A stretch of DNA of 64,000 bases, taken from positions 53,705,738 to 53,769,737 of the forward strand of contig CM054115.1 in NCBI GenBank assembly GCA_028673005.1. The letters are read 5' to 3'. Position numbers and translations under genes: made by a program. The stretch comes from Tanypteryx hageni (taxonomy: Eukaryota; Arthropoda; Insecta; Odonata; Petaluridae). Shown in pieces: positions 11,200 through 22,434 of the stretch (the stretch's first letter is position 1; each line of letters starts with the position of its first letter). Under the pieces are notes generated by a model. It worked only from the letters and a program-made list of their open reading frames with translations. It was not told the origin of the DNA and did no database searches.

Positions 11200-12870
11200 A
11201 GCTAAGGTCTTTTTCAGTTTCGCATTTTCAAATTTATGGGCCCGTGCATGGTAGTCATAATTTGGGCCCCTTACGTCTTAATAACCCGGCGTTACATTCA
11301 ATAATTGTTTATATTTCTCTTTTAAGCAAAAGTTTTCACTGGCTGATGGACATTTCATTTTAGCATGTATTTCTGTAGGATAGCAACAATTTTGAAAGCA
11401 GCATTTTTTTAAAGTGGCTGTATTGCGCTCTCCAGGGAGAGATCCCAGCTCGAGGAAAAAAACGTTCCTCGAAATATTCTCAAAAACGCTCCTCCCCGTG
11501 ACGATGCAAAATATAATCGAACTTCTCCTTTCCGACAACGCGAAATTCAATTCCTCGGATTACACTTATCCCGTAGTATATACATCGCGGGGAAAAATAA
11601 TTCCCCTTTTGATCAATAGGTAATTCGCGGAAATATGTTTTTGGAAAGAGATGTTGGAGACACGATGCCCTCGGCTAGGAAGATTAATCCATTTAGATCG
11701 AATAATTCGTGGAAAGGCTCTTCGGTGTTTTGCTCGGATGGAAATCTCTTTTTCGGGGAAACAGAAGTGCCCTTTGCGTTTGAATCCGGCTCCTAGAATC
11801 CCCATCCTCCGATGAGGCAAGGATGAAGGTAATATCGAAGAGAAACCTTTAATGAAGCTTTTATGAGACGCTTTTATTAAATGAAAAAAACGCAAGACTC
11901 GAGCAACCGCCGCCGTCTTACTAACTCGATGGTTTCCTTTCTTTTTTTAAGTTGATAGATAGAATTCGATACATATATTTTTTAAGCGAATTTTTTCGCT
12001 CGTCCTCGCGATTTGATGGAACCGATGCTGAAACGTATATTGAACGAATATTGTTTTCTTTTTGTAATTTTATGAGCCGAGTAACTTTCTTCGTTGATAT
12101 GACCTAACCACATTTCCAGATATAGTTACAACGTCGGGAAATTTCCCTCCTCTTCTTGCTTAGCAGTTTGATTTATTATGATTACTTGTCCTTTAAATAA
12201 CCTTAACTTTAGAAAAGTTGACAGCGATTGGGACAGACTTAAGGAAATGATTATTGAGGATAAGAAAATACATTCTGCCTAGCCAGGCGCTGCGTCACTG
12301 TGTGTGTTGAAAATTTTCGATGTTCTTTTTTCCAATTAAAAAGAAATTCCTATGCCAATTCGGCACCGAATTGAATTCAGTCTTCAAAAATAGCAAACCA
12401 TATTCTTTCAGGTATGGAACAGTTTTCGTCCCGACTTTCTATCTTAATTTAAACTAATATTTAATTGCAGTTTTATGAATCCCTGAACAGATTTCCATGC
12501 TTTTCGAATGGAAGAATTTTTCAGCGTTTTCCGAGAAATTGATAAATTTTTCCGGGATTTTTCGATTTCTTTGGTAGTCAGGACGAGGTCTGAAACTTAC
12601 TTGTGAAAACGGCATGCTCGTGGTTTGGTCTGGGAGTGTCATGTCAGTGAGTGAGCGATGTCCAAGCAGCTTTACATAATAGATAAAGCTTTGAGGCGCT
12701 TTCCAAAAAGAGGGGTAAGAGTACATATTTAACATAAGCAGCATGGTTGATGATGGGGGGTTGAAGGGATGGGGATAGCTCGCGCAATCTTTTCCTGATG
12801 GTGGGCTGCATTAGTATTTCCGAGGACCTCGCCGGGGCCCAGTCTGATGGTTCGATGGACCGCGTCGGAC
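11200..12870. other. Unannotated DNA
   Basis: Several open frames exist here (for example 11566-11895 and 12454-12744, both minus), but none shows a recognisable domain, signal peptide or splice-flanked exon structure. A small hairpin with CGAGGAA arms lies near 11450-11472. Confidence 0.5.
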
Positions 12871-12875
12871 TTTAA

Positions 12876-13594
12876 AGGTGCCTTTCCATGCACGCGTTAC
12901 GCGCGTAGCGAACGACGCGTTGGGGATACTGCCTGTTTACATGTGTGCGTCGGCGAACGCGTAGACAATTGACTGCTATGACGCGCGCATTTGTTGTTTT
13001 AAGTTATAAGTTGTGATTCCGCGTGAAAAATGGACGATCGAGTGGTGAGATGGCGTTACTTTTTAACTTTTTATTGTTATTACTACGGATTCTGAATCAT
13101 TTCACATACCGATCTCAGACTATTTTTCAGCGTGTCTGACACGTTTTTACTGACATTATATTCATTTATATTATAAGGAAACCTTATTCCATATTTGATA
13201 ATGCAATTCATACATAGAAATAATCGTATTCAATTTTGTAATTGCCATGTTTCTGACCCTCATTCCAATTTCATTCCATGCTTTCTCCCGGAGATATTTA
13301 TCCATATATCTTTAATCCTTTATATTGTATAAGGAGGGATGATGATTTCGTTAATGATGAATTCGTCAATGGAATTCATATCTATACCGTACACAGGCGT
13401 GGAGTCCATGCTGCCTTCCGGCTGTAGGCGCCCAAATAAATTTGGTGTTCGTTTGTTCTTCTGGAAATGTTCACGCGCTACTCGCGTTGAAGTTGAAACT
13501 TTCTCAACTCCAACGCGCGTAACGCCTCAAGCAAGGCCTCTGATTGGGTAGAGTCAGTTTTCGACGCGCGTAACGCGTGCATGGAAACGCAGCT
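12876..13594. mobile_element. PIF/Harbinger-like non-autonomous element, 719 bp
   Basis: The left end is AGGTGCCTTTCCATGCACGC continuing GTTACGCGCGT. The complement of the right end is AGCTGCGTTTCCATGCACGC continuing GTTACGCGCGT. These are terminal inverted repeats of about 31 bp with few mismatches. The flanks on both sides are TAA (12873-12875 and 13595-13597), the 3-bp target duplication characteristic of PIF/Harbinger elements. Further CGCG-rich subterminal motifs (GCGAACGCGTAG left, CAACGCGCGTAACGC right) repeat inside both ends. The longest internal frame (13339-13551) has no recognisable transposase or Myb-like signature, so the element is probably non-autonomous. Confidence 0.85.
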
Positions 13595-13816
13595 TAACCC
13601 TTAACCTTTAACCAACTAAGTCTCAGTCGAGTTCAGTCCAGTCGGACTCATTGTCAGCAGATTCGCCCAGTGCTGCCTCCACTGTTTTACACAGAAATAA
13701 ACTATAGCGCATTCCACACTTAGTTGACAGTATGGGCTTATGGTCAATCGCTATCTCTCTTTTCCATCGCTTTTCCCTATCGCTCTGTCCTCTAATTAGT
13801 TGATGGAATGAAGCGA

Positions 13817-14013
13817 TCCGAAGATCCTATGCAGACAGGCATAAGCTGTAATTTTGGGAATAATTTTGAAACGAGAAAAAAGTCTGCTATGACCGGGAAT
13901 CGAACCCGGGTCTTCCACTTACCGGGCGGATATTCTACCACTGAACTGAACTTTCTCGTTTCAAAATTATTCCCAAAATTAAATCTTATGCCTGTCTGCA
14001 TAGGATCTTCGGA
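13817..14013 (-). mobile_element. Foldback element: 60-bp inverted arms around a tRNA-like core
   Basis: The arms at 13817-13876 and 13952-14013 are near-perfect complements; both contain GATCCTATGCAGACAGGCAT and TTTTGGGAATAATTTTGAAA. The core (13886-13949) is tRNA-like on the minus strand, with an A-box region near TAGTTCAGTGGTA (complement at 13936-13946) and B box GGTTCGATTCC (complement at 13896-13906). The core resembles tRNA-Gly-type sequence, but the 7-base anticodon loop reads CCGGTAA and lacks the usual U33. A related core lies at 53131-53203 without the inverted arms. It is most likely a tRNA-derived SINE that was duplicated in inverted form. Confidence 0.75.
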
Positions 14014-14019
14014 CCGGCG

Positions 14020-15100
14020 GCTGAGACGCTGCGCCAGATCGAGATATTTTCACGTTGTAACTCCTTCAAGACTGTAAAATCAATCAACATATTTCGTGAT
14101 ACCCACCACCAAAAGTAAATAAAAATTGAAGTGTGAAGCATTCATCATGAATAAATTTTCATGCTTTATAATTTAACTAATAAAAGCTGAATCTTAGTAA
14201 TTTTTATAATTTCATTAGAAAATAACGTCAAATTTATATTACAAGTTTTTGTCCGTTCATACATTTACGGTCACGCATTGACATTTGTAATAATAAATAA
14301 GTATTTCGCAAATTAACGTATAAATGTAAAATTGTAATATAAAGTTCATTTAAAATGCATTAGGTATAATTTGGTTAATGAATTAATTTAAAATCAGTGA
14401 ATAAATAAAAAAATCGGATTCCACGAAAATTAGTATTCGAATCTGGAACAAAATCAAAAGATCTTTCTAAAAAGATTACGTAAGACCTTGATCAGGGTTC
14501 ATAAAATAATATTTTATTGTTTTAGATTTTTATTGTGGGAAAACTCCCTTGCTTAACGAATTTTCGTGAAATGCCACGTTTTAAAGAATGCAAGTATGAC
14601 TATAACCAAGGGATAATTATGTAAACTTCATATATACGGGCAGCTAAAAATACCACGCTTCATAATTGTTTTTTTTTTGTTTTCTCCGCCTTATTTACAA
14701 AAGCAGTTTTGAAGCCTCAAAAAATATCTCGAAGAAATGAGACGCAAAAAAATCATAAAAACCTCTCAAGCTATGAAGAAAGAGGCTTCGTTAGATGTAA
14801 ACACAGATCCAAATTCGTTTGAAAATCCTCAACAGTGGGGGTTTATGATCCTTTAGTGAATAGACGAGAGGTTTGCACCCAAATATTTCTAGGAGTTGGT
14901 CAATAGGTTTTGGTTCCTCTGTAAAATGTGCGTTTTATGATGGAAGGAAGGGACTAACCCGACGGGACACATGTCGAAGAATTTTCCCAAGGGAGAAGGA
15001 CCCAATGTTTGACACAATGAAGCAGTTTCGCACCAAAGTTCATAGCAAGTGGTTGTTTGATGTGTAATTATACGATTCAGGGCGCCTTCAAGATTGTTAG
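14020..15100. other. Unannotated AT-rich DNA
   Basis: No terminal repeats, RNA genes or coding signal were seen. Confidence 0.55.
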
Positions 15101-15162
<62 letters not shown>

Positions 15163-15377
15163 CAACTTACGGAAAAGGAAAGGTAAAATGAATATATGGA
15201 TGTCAACAAGGTGTTGGGATGAGGAAACCCAGTGAGCACTCACCAATCAGACGACTTCAGGTTGGCGAGGCCCCGGCGATGTCGAAGCGACACACGTAAA
15301 ATAACACAAAAACACAGAAACATCACAAACGTAAAGCTTTCGGAACTACTCCTTCTTCAGCTACACCTTGTTGACAT

Positions 15378-15415
<38 letters not shown>
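15101..15415. repeat. Two (TA)n tracts bracketing a 23-bp perfect inverted repeat
   Basis: (TA)n runs occupy about 15101-15162 and 15381-15415. Inside them, ATATATGGATGTCAACAAGG continuing TGT (15192-15214) recurs exactly inverted at 15363-15385. The 148-bp spacer contains GAAAGCTT-like and CTCCTTCTTCAG motifs seen in dispersed palindromic repeats. The structure could form a large cruciform. It may be a foldback MITE that landed in, or seeded, a TA tract. Confidence 0.7.
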
Positions 15416-15417
<2 letters not shown>

Positions 15418-15789
15418 CTCGACATCGATAGCACTCGAGGTAGCTTGTAAATAGAGTGTGACTCTTGACGAGGATATATAAATTTGATTCGTTCCAAACA
15501 GCCCCAGCTGACAAACAAAGTATCCCTGGGGATTTCTTATTTATTTTTCCGTGAGAACGTTTTCGGATCATTATCCCGAATAGGAGCATCAGCCAATCAA
15601 TATCAACTTCCTTTGCTGGTGTAATGACGATTATTCGCGATACGCATAAACGTTCGTTTCTCTTTTGGAGTTGTGGAAGATTACGATTCATTGTTCTCTG
15701 TATGAAATACACATTATCCTGCGACGCCAAAGCGGTTCATATCTCTTTTCTGGTTTATGCATTAATTGTTATTTTTCCATGCAATAAAG

Positions 15790-15885
15790 CAGTGATGGCC
15801 AAACTTTCCAAATAGTGGGCTGCATTGGTAGGAAGGATAACTTCGTCGGACCGCATTATAACTCGCGGTTTGCATCAGTTTTCCT
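15790..15885. mobile_element. Possible solitary hAT-type terminus
   Basis: CAGTGATGGCCAAACTTTCC begins at 15790 and runs into GGGCTGCATTGG and GGACCGCATTA, a sequence style seen in hAT MITE ends. No inverted partner or 8-bp duplication was found, so it may be truncated or coincidental. Confidence 0.3.
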
Positions 15886-15889
15886 AAGG

Positions 15890-17320
15890 TTTTCATGTCA
15901 CCCCCTAATTTGTCTTATATGGACATGACACTCTACTTAAATTCCAAATTTGTTACTTGGAGATCAATTTAGACTCCGTAGAAAAGTTATAAATATAGCA
16001 ATTTCATTTCATTTTATCAAGTAAAATGCACAGCGTAAACGTCTGAATATTTTAGTGGCTAACTATTATAGTCTAAAACCTAAGGGAGCGGTTAATTAAG
16101 CTTAAAATATCGATAGATGAGAATTTTTATGAAAAATAACCCACTTCTTTGCTTTGAATGTGCTTTTTTCTTTTAACAGCGATAGCTTTTCTAAATAAAA
16201 TGAAACTGGCGTTTTCGTTGCTAGAATAAACGGCAGAAGTACCGGAATACAACTAGTGATTTTATTTTACTGAAATATAAACGATCGACTTGGTAAGTCA
16301 TCTCATGAGATTGGGTTCACGCAAACGAGAGAGACAAAAAAGAAACCGCATCTTGAACTCGAAATCTTAATCGGCTAAAACGGCTACTATTCCCGTTTTC
16401 AATCGACCGAGACATTCGGACGCCAAATTTCCCGTTAAAACACTTAAGACAGAGAAGGAGAGAGCTCTCTCTCAGATTATTCCAATCAAGCGTAGAGAGG
16501 TAGAGTGGGTTAGAATCCCATCCCTTTGTTTTTTCCCTTTCGCCCGCCGCGTCTCGCCTCGAGTCAGCATCCCCGACAAAGCGAGTGATCTTCTCCCTCT
16601 GTCTCCCTTCCCCTCTTTCTCCGTCTCCTTCACTTCCTTATCGCTCCGCTAACTGTCTTCTTCGGCATCGGTGACGAGATGGTCGTTTATTAACACGGCA
16701 TGAGTAGGACGATTATTTATCTCGCTATTTTCTTCTCTTTTACATAGAGTGAAATTCAGACCTCGTTCATCCTGTTGGGTTCTAAGTCGGTTTATAGCTG
16801 TGTGCTGGAAAGCTGCGACTTTTTAAGGGCTTTGGTTCAGCTCCCTAAAACCACCTCTTCTACCACCTACAGCGCTTATAACGACTGGTTCGGTTTCTTA
16901 CTTCAATTACCGGGAGTTCACATTTACGTATAAAAATGTTCTGAAACATGAATAAGAATTTTTTAAAAGTAGAACCGCCTATTTCGCCGGTACTGCGACT
17001 CTTCTCGTGTTGGGTTTGATAGTGAATTGAAAAAAAAATGCTCTCCTTGTTTATTTGGTGACCAATCTCAGGTCTTTTTTAGTTTTTTTGTCGATCACTT
17101 AGATATGAGACTTTTAATCATGAATCGTTAGGCATTGTTTTACCTTCATCATCAGCTTTAATTTATTCGTAAACATGGAAAGGTAGCACTTAAAAAAAAA
17201 ACGAAAAGTTCAGGTTCCTATTTCAATTGTTTCGCCTCGCTGTATATCAGACACTTCAAGATCGAAATAAGTAACTCTGGAAAGAACTAATCCGCCTACT
17301 TTCCTTTCAATACAATTTTA
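15890..17320. other. Unannotated DNA with a CT-rich island
   Basis: Most of this stretch is featureless. Between about 16440 and 16680 it turns GC- and CT-rich, with AGAGAGCTCTCTCTC and repeated CTCTGTCTCC motifs. No reading frame is recognisable. Confidence 0.5.
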
Positions 17321-17327
17321 ATATATA

Positions 17328-18352
17328 ACAAGTAGGGCTGCACACAAGATTCCCGTGATACAGAATTTATTTTCGTCACAATCGCCGTAGTATAATCGTG
17401 TACTAATTTGCTTTGAAATCAGAAAATTATTTTTCCTTTTATTGTGGTAGCCCTGCTTTTTTGATCCGTTCTAAACATATTCATCTCGTTTTTCCATTCT
17501 ATACTTGCCCTACAAACGAAATTTCTTTGAAATCCGTTCAGCCAATACCTTCCAAATTCATAGTTACAGAAAAATTCTAACCTTGATATTGTGATAGCCC
17601 TGTTTAGTCGACCCGGTTGAAATATGATATTTTGGTTATTTATTTATATGAAGATTAAATACACCATATTTGGTTAAAATCCATTAAGTCAGTTCTCTAG
17701 AAATACGTGTAAAATACATATTATTTGACTTTTTACTGTGCTAGCTCTGCTCCTTAGCTCCGCTTTAAACATCTTGATTTCATTATGATACGTTGTGCAA
17801 ATCTTATATACAAAATTTAATTTAAATCTGTTCAGACAATTCCTTCCAAATCCTTAATTACTGAAGAAGTTTAATTTGTAACTGTGGCACCTCTGTTTGA
17901 CTGTTTCGGTTTAAATATAGTAATATGGTTATGTATATATTTGTATATTGTAAGTATTAAATTTGGTTAAAATTGATGAGGACTGTTCAACGCAAATACG
18001 TGTCAAAATATTTTCTTTATCCCTTGTATTGTGGCAGCCTTGCTTTCTAAATCTATACTAAGCATCATGATTTTGTTATTTTATGTTGCACGCCTACTTC
18101 ATACAAAATTTCGTTGAGATCGGTTTGGCCATTTCCTTCCAAATTTATAATTACCGAAAAGTTTAAGTTTGCAATTATGGCACCCCTGCTGAGTCGATCC
18201 GGTCCAAATATGTCATTTTGGTTATTAATACATGTGCATATTCTATATACTAATTTAGTTGAAGAAGATGTTAGGGAAATACACACACACATACACCCGG
18301 ACACCCGGGCGATCTCATAAGACTACTTTCCATTTTTTGGAAAGTAGGCTAA
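17328..18352 (-). mobile_element. Helentron-like repeat, copy E1, with six 147-bp internal units
   Basis: Read on the minus strand it begins TTAGCCTACTTTCC, forms a hairpin with GGAAAGTAG, and continues CTTATGAGATCGCCCGGGTG into a TG run. It ends CCCTACTTG|T next to TTATAT. Internally, a landmark (ATTGTGGTAGCCCTGC and variants) recurs at 17441, 17588, 17735, 17881, 18028 and 18174, a spacing of 146-147 bases. Alternate units are more alike, so the array is a roughly 293-bp dimer repeated three times. It is non-coding. The same end and array recur inverted at 33141-34107. The Helentron/DINE-1-like classification is inference from hairpin, T-T flanks and central tandem repeats. Confidence 0.75.
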
Positions 18353-18359
18353 AAATCGT

Positions 18360-18960
18360 ATATAGCTCTTAATATATCTGATTGATGTAAACGCGACAAG
18401 TATTAATCTTTTGCCATGACGAGTGGTTGACAAAGATAGTAATTAAATTTTACATTCGAAGCGTCATTCATATCTCGATTAAAAGTTTTAAATTGGTTTT
18501 GGATGACTTCGGGCGTATCTGGCGAAGTTAATAGTTTCTAGATAGTAATATTTAGAAAAGTACGAGAACAATTACCATTAATTTGTTATAGCTTTCATGT
18601 CGAGGTGAAAAATAATTTAGCAATAAGAATTACATCTTCACTCCGGTCTTTTTACTCCTTTTTAAACAGGGGTTGCTCCATAATGGTGATAGGAATAATC
18701 ATGTGCATTAATTTTGTATGTGTACATGCGTCAAGGATTATAAAGTTATCGTATTTATCCAGCTGATGGGCAGATTAATTAAAGAAAAAACTGATTAATT
18801 TCTCATTATGTAGAACAGAGCGACCGATATAATCAATTATTACTTGATTAATTTAAAGATTAAATTATCACGATCTATTCAGACCACAAAGCAGATCTTT
18901 TGTGATCCTATATCGATCTAAATGTTTACGCAACCTCGAGATTAAAATGTTAATCGCTCA
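18360..18960. other. Unannotated AT-rich DNA
   Basis: Nothing identifiable. Confidence 0.55.
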
Positions 18961-18971
18961 TGGGTAAAATT

Positions 18972-19418
18972 CAGTGGCGTAGCTATCAACTGGGCTGAGT
19001 CTGGTGGCCCGCACTTCAGGAGCCGCATGAAATTGAATGTTGAGAGTTTGTACTTGTTATTCTTACCGTGTATACCTTACTAATTTGACTTATCTTTCTG
19101 TTGAGGCTTTATGGTATTTATCCGGTGTATCATGAAAAGAAAAGACCCAAAGTAAACAGTACACGCATGTTTGAAGCCTACAACCTAATCCACAGTTAGG
19201 GAATATAGAGCAAAAAAGAGGAAATACATACAATAGGTCAAGATAAGAAAAGAACTGATTTTTTTCTTAGATACGTTGCCATGGTATATTTCAATGTTCC
19301 CGAACCCACTTTTAATCTGGGCGACTTCACCCCTTAAAACCGCGGATTACGTTCACTTATAAGCGGGGCCCTGAACAAATTTAGTCCGGGGGCCCGCGCA
19401 GTCCTACCTACGCCACTG
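18972..19418. mobile_element. hAT-type MITE, 447 bp
   Basis: The left end CAGTGGCGTAGCTA and the complement of the right end CAGTGGCGTAGGTA differ at one of 14 bases. Both are followed internally by GGCCCGC-type GC-rich blocks. Flanking octamers GTAAAATT (18964-18971) and GTAGAATA (19419-19426) match at 6 of 8. It is non-coding. Confidence 0.8.
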
Positions 19419-19789
19419 GTAGAATACAAGGACGTATTTTCATCAAGACTTTCACTTTGTCCTAAAGTCTCTACATGACCATTTAAAAGGATGAACAACC
19501 TACAAATTTACTTAAGGAAAGAACAACCTCGATGATTAGCTAACGAATGAACATGCTTCGTCCGACTATAAACGTAAAACAATCAACTTCAAGGAAAGTG
19601 TATACAGTCCCTCTAAAATAGTCGACGCGATGTTGTCGAATAATTGCCGTTTTTTCCTGGTTATCGGTTCTTGCCTCTCCCTCCGTCGCCCTCTTATAAA
19701 AACGGAAAAAAGGGGTGCCTGATAAAAACGAGTTACCGGATGATTAACCGAGTGTCTCCTCGATCGGGACGGGTAATTTAATTCTTCAC

Positions 19790-20254
19790 GGTCCGCCCGC
19801 TTCGCTCTTCATCCCCCTCTTCTGCTTCCCATCCTCCCTCTCGCTCCCTCGCTCTCGAGTTTCACGCCCTTCCCTCCCTTTGCTAACCCTCGCCACCACT
19901 TTTTCCCTCGCCCCAATATACAGAGCTCCGAGACAAACAGTCTTCACCCCAGTCTCCTTCCCCTTCGCTCCCCTGCTTTCGCGGGCGTGCACACAACCAA
20001 CCCATGCCATCCTCACCCCCCTTTTTTTGCAGAGACCGAAGTTCATGCGCACTTAACCTCTGAGCTTGTTGAAACACGGAACATCGTGTGTGTGGGAGAA
20101 AGACAAGAGGGTGGGATAGCTAAGTAGGGGAGAGGGAGGAAGAGGGGAGAGTGGAGGAGAAGTAAGTGTAGGGGGAAGAGAAGTGTAGAAGGAGGGGGGA
20201 AAGGAACGAGAGAGGGATACACAACGAGGGAAGAAAACGGAGTTAATGAATGAA

Positions 20255-20255
<1 letters not shown>
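19790..20255. repeat. Polypyrimidine-to-polypurine switch
   Basis: About 19795-19980 is strongly CT-rich, and about 20095-20235 is strongly GA-rich, on the same strand. Open frames on the minus strand (19786-20318) are compositional artefacts. Opposed homopurine and homopyrimidine blocks can fold on each other or form triplex DNA. No coding or element signature is present. Confidence 0.6.
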
Positions 20256-20256
<1 letters not shown>

Positions 20257-20303
<47 letters not shown>

Positions 20304-20304
20304 T
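20257..20304. repeat. (TG)n(TA)n(GA)n microsatellite
   Basis: A run of TGTGTGTGTGTG passes into (TA)n and then GAGAGAG. Confidence 0.95.
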
Positions 20305-20396
20305 CTTTTGTTTGTCAACTACGAGTCTTGAAATGCCAGCATATTCTTCGCAACAATTTTAACGGAACTAAAATTAACGACTTAAATTTTTTAGTG

Positions 20397-21100
20397 CAGT
20401 AATACCTCGTTTAATGCTGTCCCGTACAACGCTGATTCGTTATAACGCTCTTTGTTCTCGGACCAAGTTTTACTTTCTCCATACGTTTGGTGTGGGCGCT
20501 AGAAGTCAAAAAATAATTATATAACTTTTAAAATTATATTTTTATGCTCTTATTAAGTGTTACGCCATGGGAAAAATAATAAAAAAATTAAGAAACGTGA
20601 TTTGATTTTATTTCACATTTTCGGTGTCGAAGAAAATTTTCAGTCAAAAATATGTAACTGAAAACAACCGCCGAAATCATCAAACGGACCACAGCAAAAA
20701 CTCCACGTTCTTAGAATGTAGAGCAACGTATGGGTTTGTTTACATAAATCACGAAATTGGACACCTATTGGTGATATTGGGCGCTGATAAAAAAGGGAGG
20801 ATGTGTGGAATCTGTTACAGTGTGAGAAAATGACAAAAAGCTGCGACAGTTATTATATTGCAGCTTTTCTGGTATGTAGCAGATCTGCTACATTGTGCAT
20901 TTAAGGATTAATTATTAACAGTGGAGTTTTAGGGTTCGGAGAAAAAAGCGGACATACTAATATTTTGAAAGGTAATAAATTACGATTTTAGGAACGGATC
21001 TCCGTAAGTACTATATACTAAATTGACCCCGCATAACGCTGATTCAGTTAGCGCTCTCGTTTCCTGGAACGCATCCACAGCGTTAAACGGGGCATGACTG
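20397..21100. mobile_element. pogo/Tigger-type MITE, 704 bp
   Basis: The left end CAGTAATACCTCGTTTAATG and the complement of the right end CAGTCATGCCCCGTTTAACG match at most positions. Subterminal GCTGATTC(G/A)(T)TAACGCTC motifs occur at both ends. A TA dinucleotide flanks the right end directly and lies three bases outside the left end, approximating the TA target of pogo/Tigger elements. The interior has no transposase. Confidence 0.75.
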
Positions 21101-22260
21101 CATAGGGTTTGCCATAAAGGACCACAAATAACGCAGACACTAAATAGCAACACATCTCAATACAACTCGACATGGACACATGTAAAAAATAGGTTTGCAG
21201 GTAAATCAGGAGAAGCTATACAACACTATCATAATAACAATGAAGTAGCTGTAGAACAGGTAGACAAAATTTATACAATTTCTTTTTAAATGTCGCAACA
21301 GTTAGGGCTTTACAATGAGCTTTCAACAGTCGTGTAATGAATAAAGGAACAGACGTACAGTATCTGTAAATTCTCTGCATAATATTGGCAAAGAATTTTG
21401 CTTGAGATGATTATTAACATTTTCCTGAAGATCGAACGGCTTTAACAAGCGACGGCACATGGAAAAGTAAATGTAAATCAGCCGTCTGCCCATTGCAGCT
21501 TCGCTTGCTAAAAGAGACAAAGAATGAAAGCTAGGAAGGAAAAGAAAACACACGACAGAGGCTTATAGACTCGCGAGTACCTACTGCTATTTATTTAGAT
21601 CGGTTGCAAATGAGATAATTTTGGCAAACAACCATTAAAGAACGTATTTCTCTCCATGGCTCTTATTTGATTTGTGAGGTGTCGATTAAAAAATATTTAT
21701 CCGGATAGATGACAGCATTCGTCACAAAATAATCAGCGAGAACACGAAAATGCAACACAGTTTCGGAGATAAAAATCCGAGAATCCCGAGAATTTTTTGC
21801 TCGCAAATTACATAAATGAAGGAAAATTTGCCCCTGTGGTGTAACCGAGATGGTTCTGAAAAAATCTCGAAAAGAGGAACAAAACGGTACTGAACTTCGG
21901 CCCATACATTATCTTATCCGGAAAAATCTCAATTCTTCTCTTTTGTTCTTCCTTCCCTTGTTTTAGCGGTTGATAATCCTCTGTAATCTTTTTTCACAAT
22001 ACCAAAGCATTTGTTTATTAAAATTGGATATATTGTATTGTTACCGCGATTAAGATAAAAATTGTATTAATATACGATTACGTATTGTTTCCTCGTTTGA
22101 GAATACTAAATATATACATCGTTTACTATGTGGATTTACTTTTAAATCTTGTCTCATATCTAAAAGTTCTCGCATTTATAAACAATGAAATGTAGCCTCT
22201 CGTTACGTCACCGGAAGAGGAAACGTAATAGGGAGCTAAATTACGTTTTTACTATAACGT
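21101..22260. other. Unannotated DNA
   Basis: No recognisable element or coding exon; small open frames at 21323-21905 (minus) show no domain. Confidence 0.5.
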
Positions 22261-22265
22261 ATCTA

Positions 22266-22356
22266 CAGTAAAACCCCGATTTAGCGTCACCGTTTGTCCA
22301 ACACTGGCATTGGCGCTAACGCGGGGTTGGCGGTAAATCGAGGTATATGCTAGCTC
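22266..22356. repeat. Palindromic terminus of a Tigger-type element
   Basis: A TA (22264-22265) precedes CAGTAAAACCCCGATTTAGC. About 55 bases on, TGGCGGTAAATCGAGGT is nearly its inverted complement, so the end folds on itself. A further inverted copy of the core (GCGCTAAATCGGCG) lies at 22433-22446, overlapping the stop codon of the transposase frame. It marks the 3' end of the element encoding the transposase listed next. Confidence 0.6.
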
Positions 22357-22434
22357 AATGTAATCATAAGATGGAAGCTTTGTTCGTAATGATTCATGGG
22401 CGGTGTGCGAGGGTGGCACTATATAAGGGAGGCG

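Noticed and set aside
11566..11895. Open frame of 109 codons on the minus strand
   Set aside because: No domain and no supporting context; a competing frame on the plus strand overlaps it.
12454..12744. Open frame of 96 codons on the minus strand
   Set aside because: No recognisable family and no splice or promoter context. It could be part of an unknown repeat.
13886..13949. Functional tRNA gene
   Set aside because: A and B boxes are present, but the anticodon loop is atypical and the sequence is embedded in inverted repeat arms with a dispersed relative; it is a tRNA-derived repeat.
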